Positions 62,978 to 64,000 of a DNA stretch of 64,000 nucleotides are shown here, in pieces. The notes under the pieces are model-generated. The model worked only from the letters and a program-made list of their open reading frames with translations, did not search any database and was not told the origin of the DNA. This DNA comes from Fusobacteriota bacterium (lineage in GTDB: Bacteria; Bacillota; TC1): the NCBI GenBank assembly GCA_009773805.1, contig WTXA01000002.1:496001-560000 (forward strand). The letters are read 5' to 3'. The translations under genes were made by a program, and so were the position numbers. How positions within the stretch are numbered: the first letter of the stretch is position 1; every line of letters begins with the position of its first letter.

Positions 62978-63457
62978 TTAGTCTTGAACAGTTTCTTGAA
63001 CTGGTTCAGAAGGGGTTTGTGTTTTAACTTCTTCAGTTGTAGTAGTAGCAGTAGCGGCAGCAGCATTAACAGCAGCCTCTTGACTTGCAGCTCTTTCAGC
63101 AGCGAATCTTGCACTTCTAGCAGCTTCTCTTTCTCTTCTCTTTTGAGCGTAGAATTCAGCTTGAGCGATTTTCTTTTCGTCAACCTTAATTACGAGAAAC
63201 TTCATAACCCTTTCATCAATTCTCAAAACACGTTCTAACTCTTTGATAAAATCAGCAGGTCCATCAAATTGGATCAGTGTATAAAAACCGTCCCATTTCT
63301 TGTTTACCTCGTAAGCTAATTTTCTTTTGCCCCAGTTGGTAGCTTCAACGATAGTAGCGTTATTCTTCACTAAATCAGTGAATTTATTAACAACTTCATT
63401 GATAACTTCAAGTTCCAAACTGGCATCAGTAACAAATATTAACTCGTATTTTTTCAT
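62978..63457 (-). CDS. rpsF: Ribosomal protein S6 with long C-terminal extension
   Basis: 159 aa where about 95 is usual. Residues 1-95 are a normal S6 (YELIFVTDASLELEVINEVV, ATNWGKRKLAYEVNKKWDGFY). Residues 96-159 are an extension: a basic helix YAQKRREREAARSARFAAE, then an Ala/Thr-rich stretch and an acidic TEEVKTQTPSEPVQETVQD. The ATG has GGGAGGTG 6 bases upstream. Confidence 0.96.
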   Translation of the reverse strand: MKKYELIFVTDASLELEVINEVVNKFTDLVKNNATIVEATNWGKRKLAYEVNKKWDGFYTLIQFDGPADFIKELERVLRIDERVMKFLVIKVDEKKIAQAEFYAQKRREREAARSARFAAERAASQEAAVNAAAATATTTTEEVKTQTPSEPVQETVQD

Positions 63458-63481
63458 TGTTTCACCTCCCTTGGATTTTAG

Positions 63482-63501
63482 CCTACTCTTCGTAAGCGGG
63501 A
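63482..63501 (-). promoter_or_regulatory. Candidate S6:S18 autoregulatory leader hairpin
   Basis: In the rpsF 5' leader, minus strand: CCCGCTTAC, loop GAAGA, GTAGGC; the GCTTAC/GTAGGC stem is preceded by CCG, the bases expected in leaders bound by the S6:S18 complex. About 25-44 bases before the start codon. Confidence 0.45.
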
Positions 63502-63520
63502 TGCATTTACATGCTTAATT

Positions 63521-63549
63521 ATTCTAACATATATATATAGGTTTGTCTA
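63521..63549 (-). promoter_or_regulatory. Promoter of the rpsF operon
   Basis: On the minus strand TAGACA (63544-63549), 17 bases, TAGAAT (63521-63526). Confidence 0.65.
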
Positions 63550-63638
63550 TTAATCCGACTGCAATTTCGAAACTCCTTGTTTTAAAGGAAGGTAGGTAGT
63601 AAAATGATAACATATAATATCGTCGAAGGAGGGTTTAA

Positions 63639-64000
63639 ATGCAAATAAAAAATCTATTTAAAGCAATTGGCTTTACTTTAATGATATTGTTTATGTATTA
63701 CGCTATAAATATAGGTTTGGTATTCATAGCAGGGATAGGAATCACCTTCTATAACGTAAGTATAGGTGAAATACCTGATATAGTACAGATACAAAGTCAG
63801 TTAGAGAGTTTATTAATTCCTTTAATGTTACTTGGTAATCTGATGACTATGGGTTTTGTTATGTTGATTTTCCTAGCAAGGAAGGATAAGTTCACACAAT
63901 ATGTAGGCTTTAGAAAAATAAAAATAGCTGATGGAGCATTGATTCTTGCTTTTGGTGCCTTTTTCAACATCCTAATAACTGGTTTATTTGATCTAGCCGT
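63639..64000 (+). CDS. CPBP-type intramembrane protease, 3' truncated by window edge
   Basis: First 120 residues only. ATG 63639 follows GAAGGAGGG. Three or more membrane segments: AIGFTLMILFMYYAINIGLV, LESLLIPLMLLGNLMTMGFV, ALILAFGAFFNILITGLFDL, with FLARKDKFTQYVGFRKIKIA between. This N-terminal plan fits the CPBP (Abi/CAAX) glutamic protease family; the catalytic EExxxR part would lie beyond the window, so it is unconfirmed. Confidence 0.6.
   Translation, partial: MQIKNLFKAIGFTLMILFMYYAINIGLVFIAGIGITFYNVSIGEIPDIVQIQSQLESLLIPLMLLGNLMTMGFVMLIFLARKDKFTQYVGFRKIKIADGALILAFGAFFNILITGLFDLA

Noticed and set aside
62960-63238. Serine/cysteine-rich + strand frame opposite rpsF
   Set aside because: Shadow of the Ala/Thr/Glu-rich S6 tail.

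Overview
The window looks like a low-GC Gram-positive anaerobe of the Bacillota (Clostridia/Tissierellia-like). The reasons are strong A+T richness, AGGAGG-type ribosome binding sites, DapL-type diaminopimelate synthesis, BMP-type nucleoside transport, a T-rich terminator after most operons, and the rpsF-rpsR-rplI-dnaB-purA neighbourhood. The species cannot be named from this.

Region 1 (1 to about 29,122) is the greater part of a siphovirus-like prophage, all on the + strand and cut at its left edge. Order: recombination and replication (DUF1351-like, RecT, VRR-NUC nuclease, HTH protein, DnaD-like protein); small ORFs and a DUF1492-like late regulator whose 3' end carries five 10-bp repeats; an A+T-rich three-gene accessory cassette (4607-6549); a ParB-methyltransferase; terminase, portal, a minor head protein fused to a probable BECR-fold nuclease and followed by a candidate immunity gene; scaffold, capsid, connectors, tail (with a T TTT TTG -1 frameshift site for the tail chaperones), tape measure, baseplate and fibre; XhlA-like protein, holin and amidase. 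At the right end lies a restriction-methylation pair (nuclease-methyltransferase fusion plus specificity subunit). The prophage ends in a 3' fragment of tRNA-Arg(ACG). Integrase and repressor must lie to the left, outside the window.

Region 2 (29,123-33,264) lies between and just beyond two diverged tRNA-Arg 3' fragments, with 12-bp-phased direct repeats near each. It holds a decayed MFS gene, CsoR, a broken heavy-metal-binding domain, a YHS-domain copper-type P-ATPase, and a gene truncated at the second fragment. It reads as the scar of a second integration at the same tRNA gene carrying copper resistance.

Region 3 (33,300-57,400) is chromosomal with accessory modules: a YczE-like membrane protein divergent from a PadR regulator and an EF-Ts paralogue; topoisomerase III; a secreted protein paired with a membrane-anchored subtilase behind a 15-bp inverted repeat (the best candidate for an undescribed system); a phosphodiesterase with a UMF1-type MFS transporter; a nucleoside ABC importer whose first permease is frameshifted; a MarR-controlled heterodimeric ABC exporter; PAP2 phosphatase; an orphan guanine-class purine riboswitch with its own promoter and terminator, pointing into the 3' end of a convergent lipase gene; then dapF, dapL and a cation diffusion facilitator.

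Region 4 (57,496-64,000) is conserved core on the minus strand: rpsF, rpsR, rplI, dnaB, purA, tRNA-Lys, tRNA-Phe and typA. The usual ssb between rpsF and rpsR is absent. A partial CPBP-type membrane protease gene starts on the + strand at the right edge.
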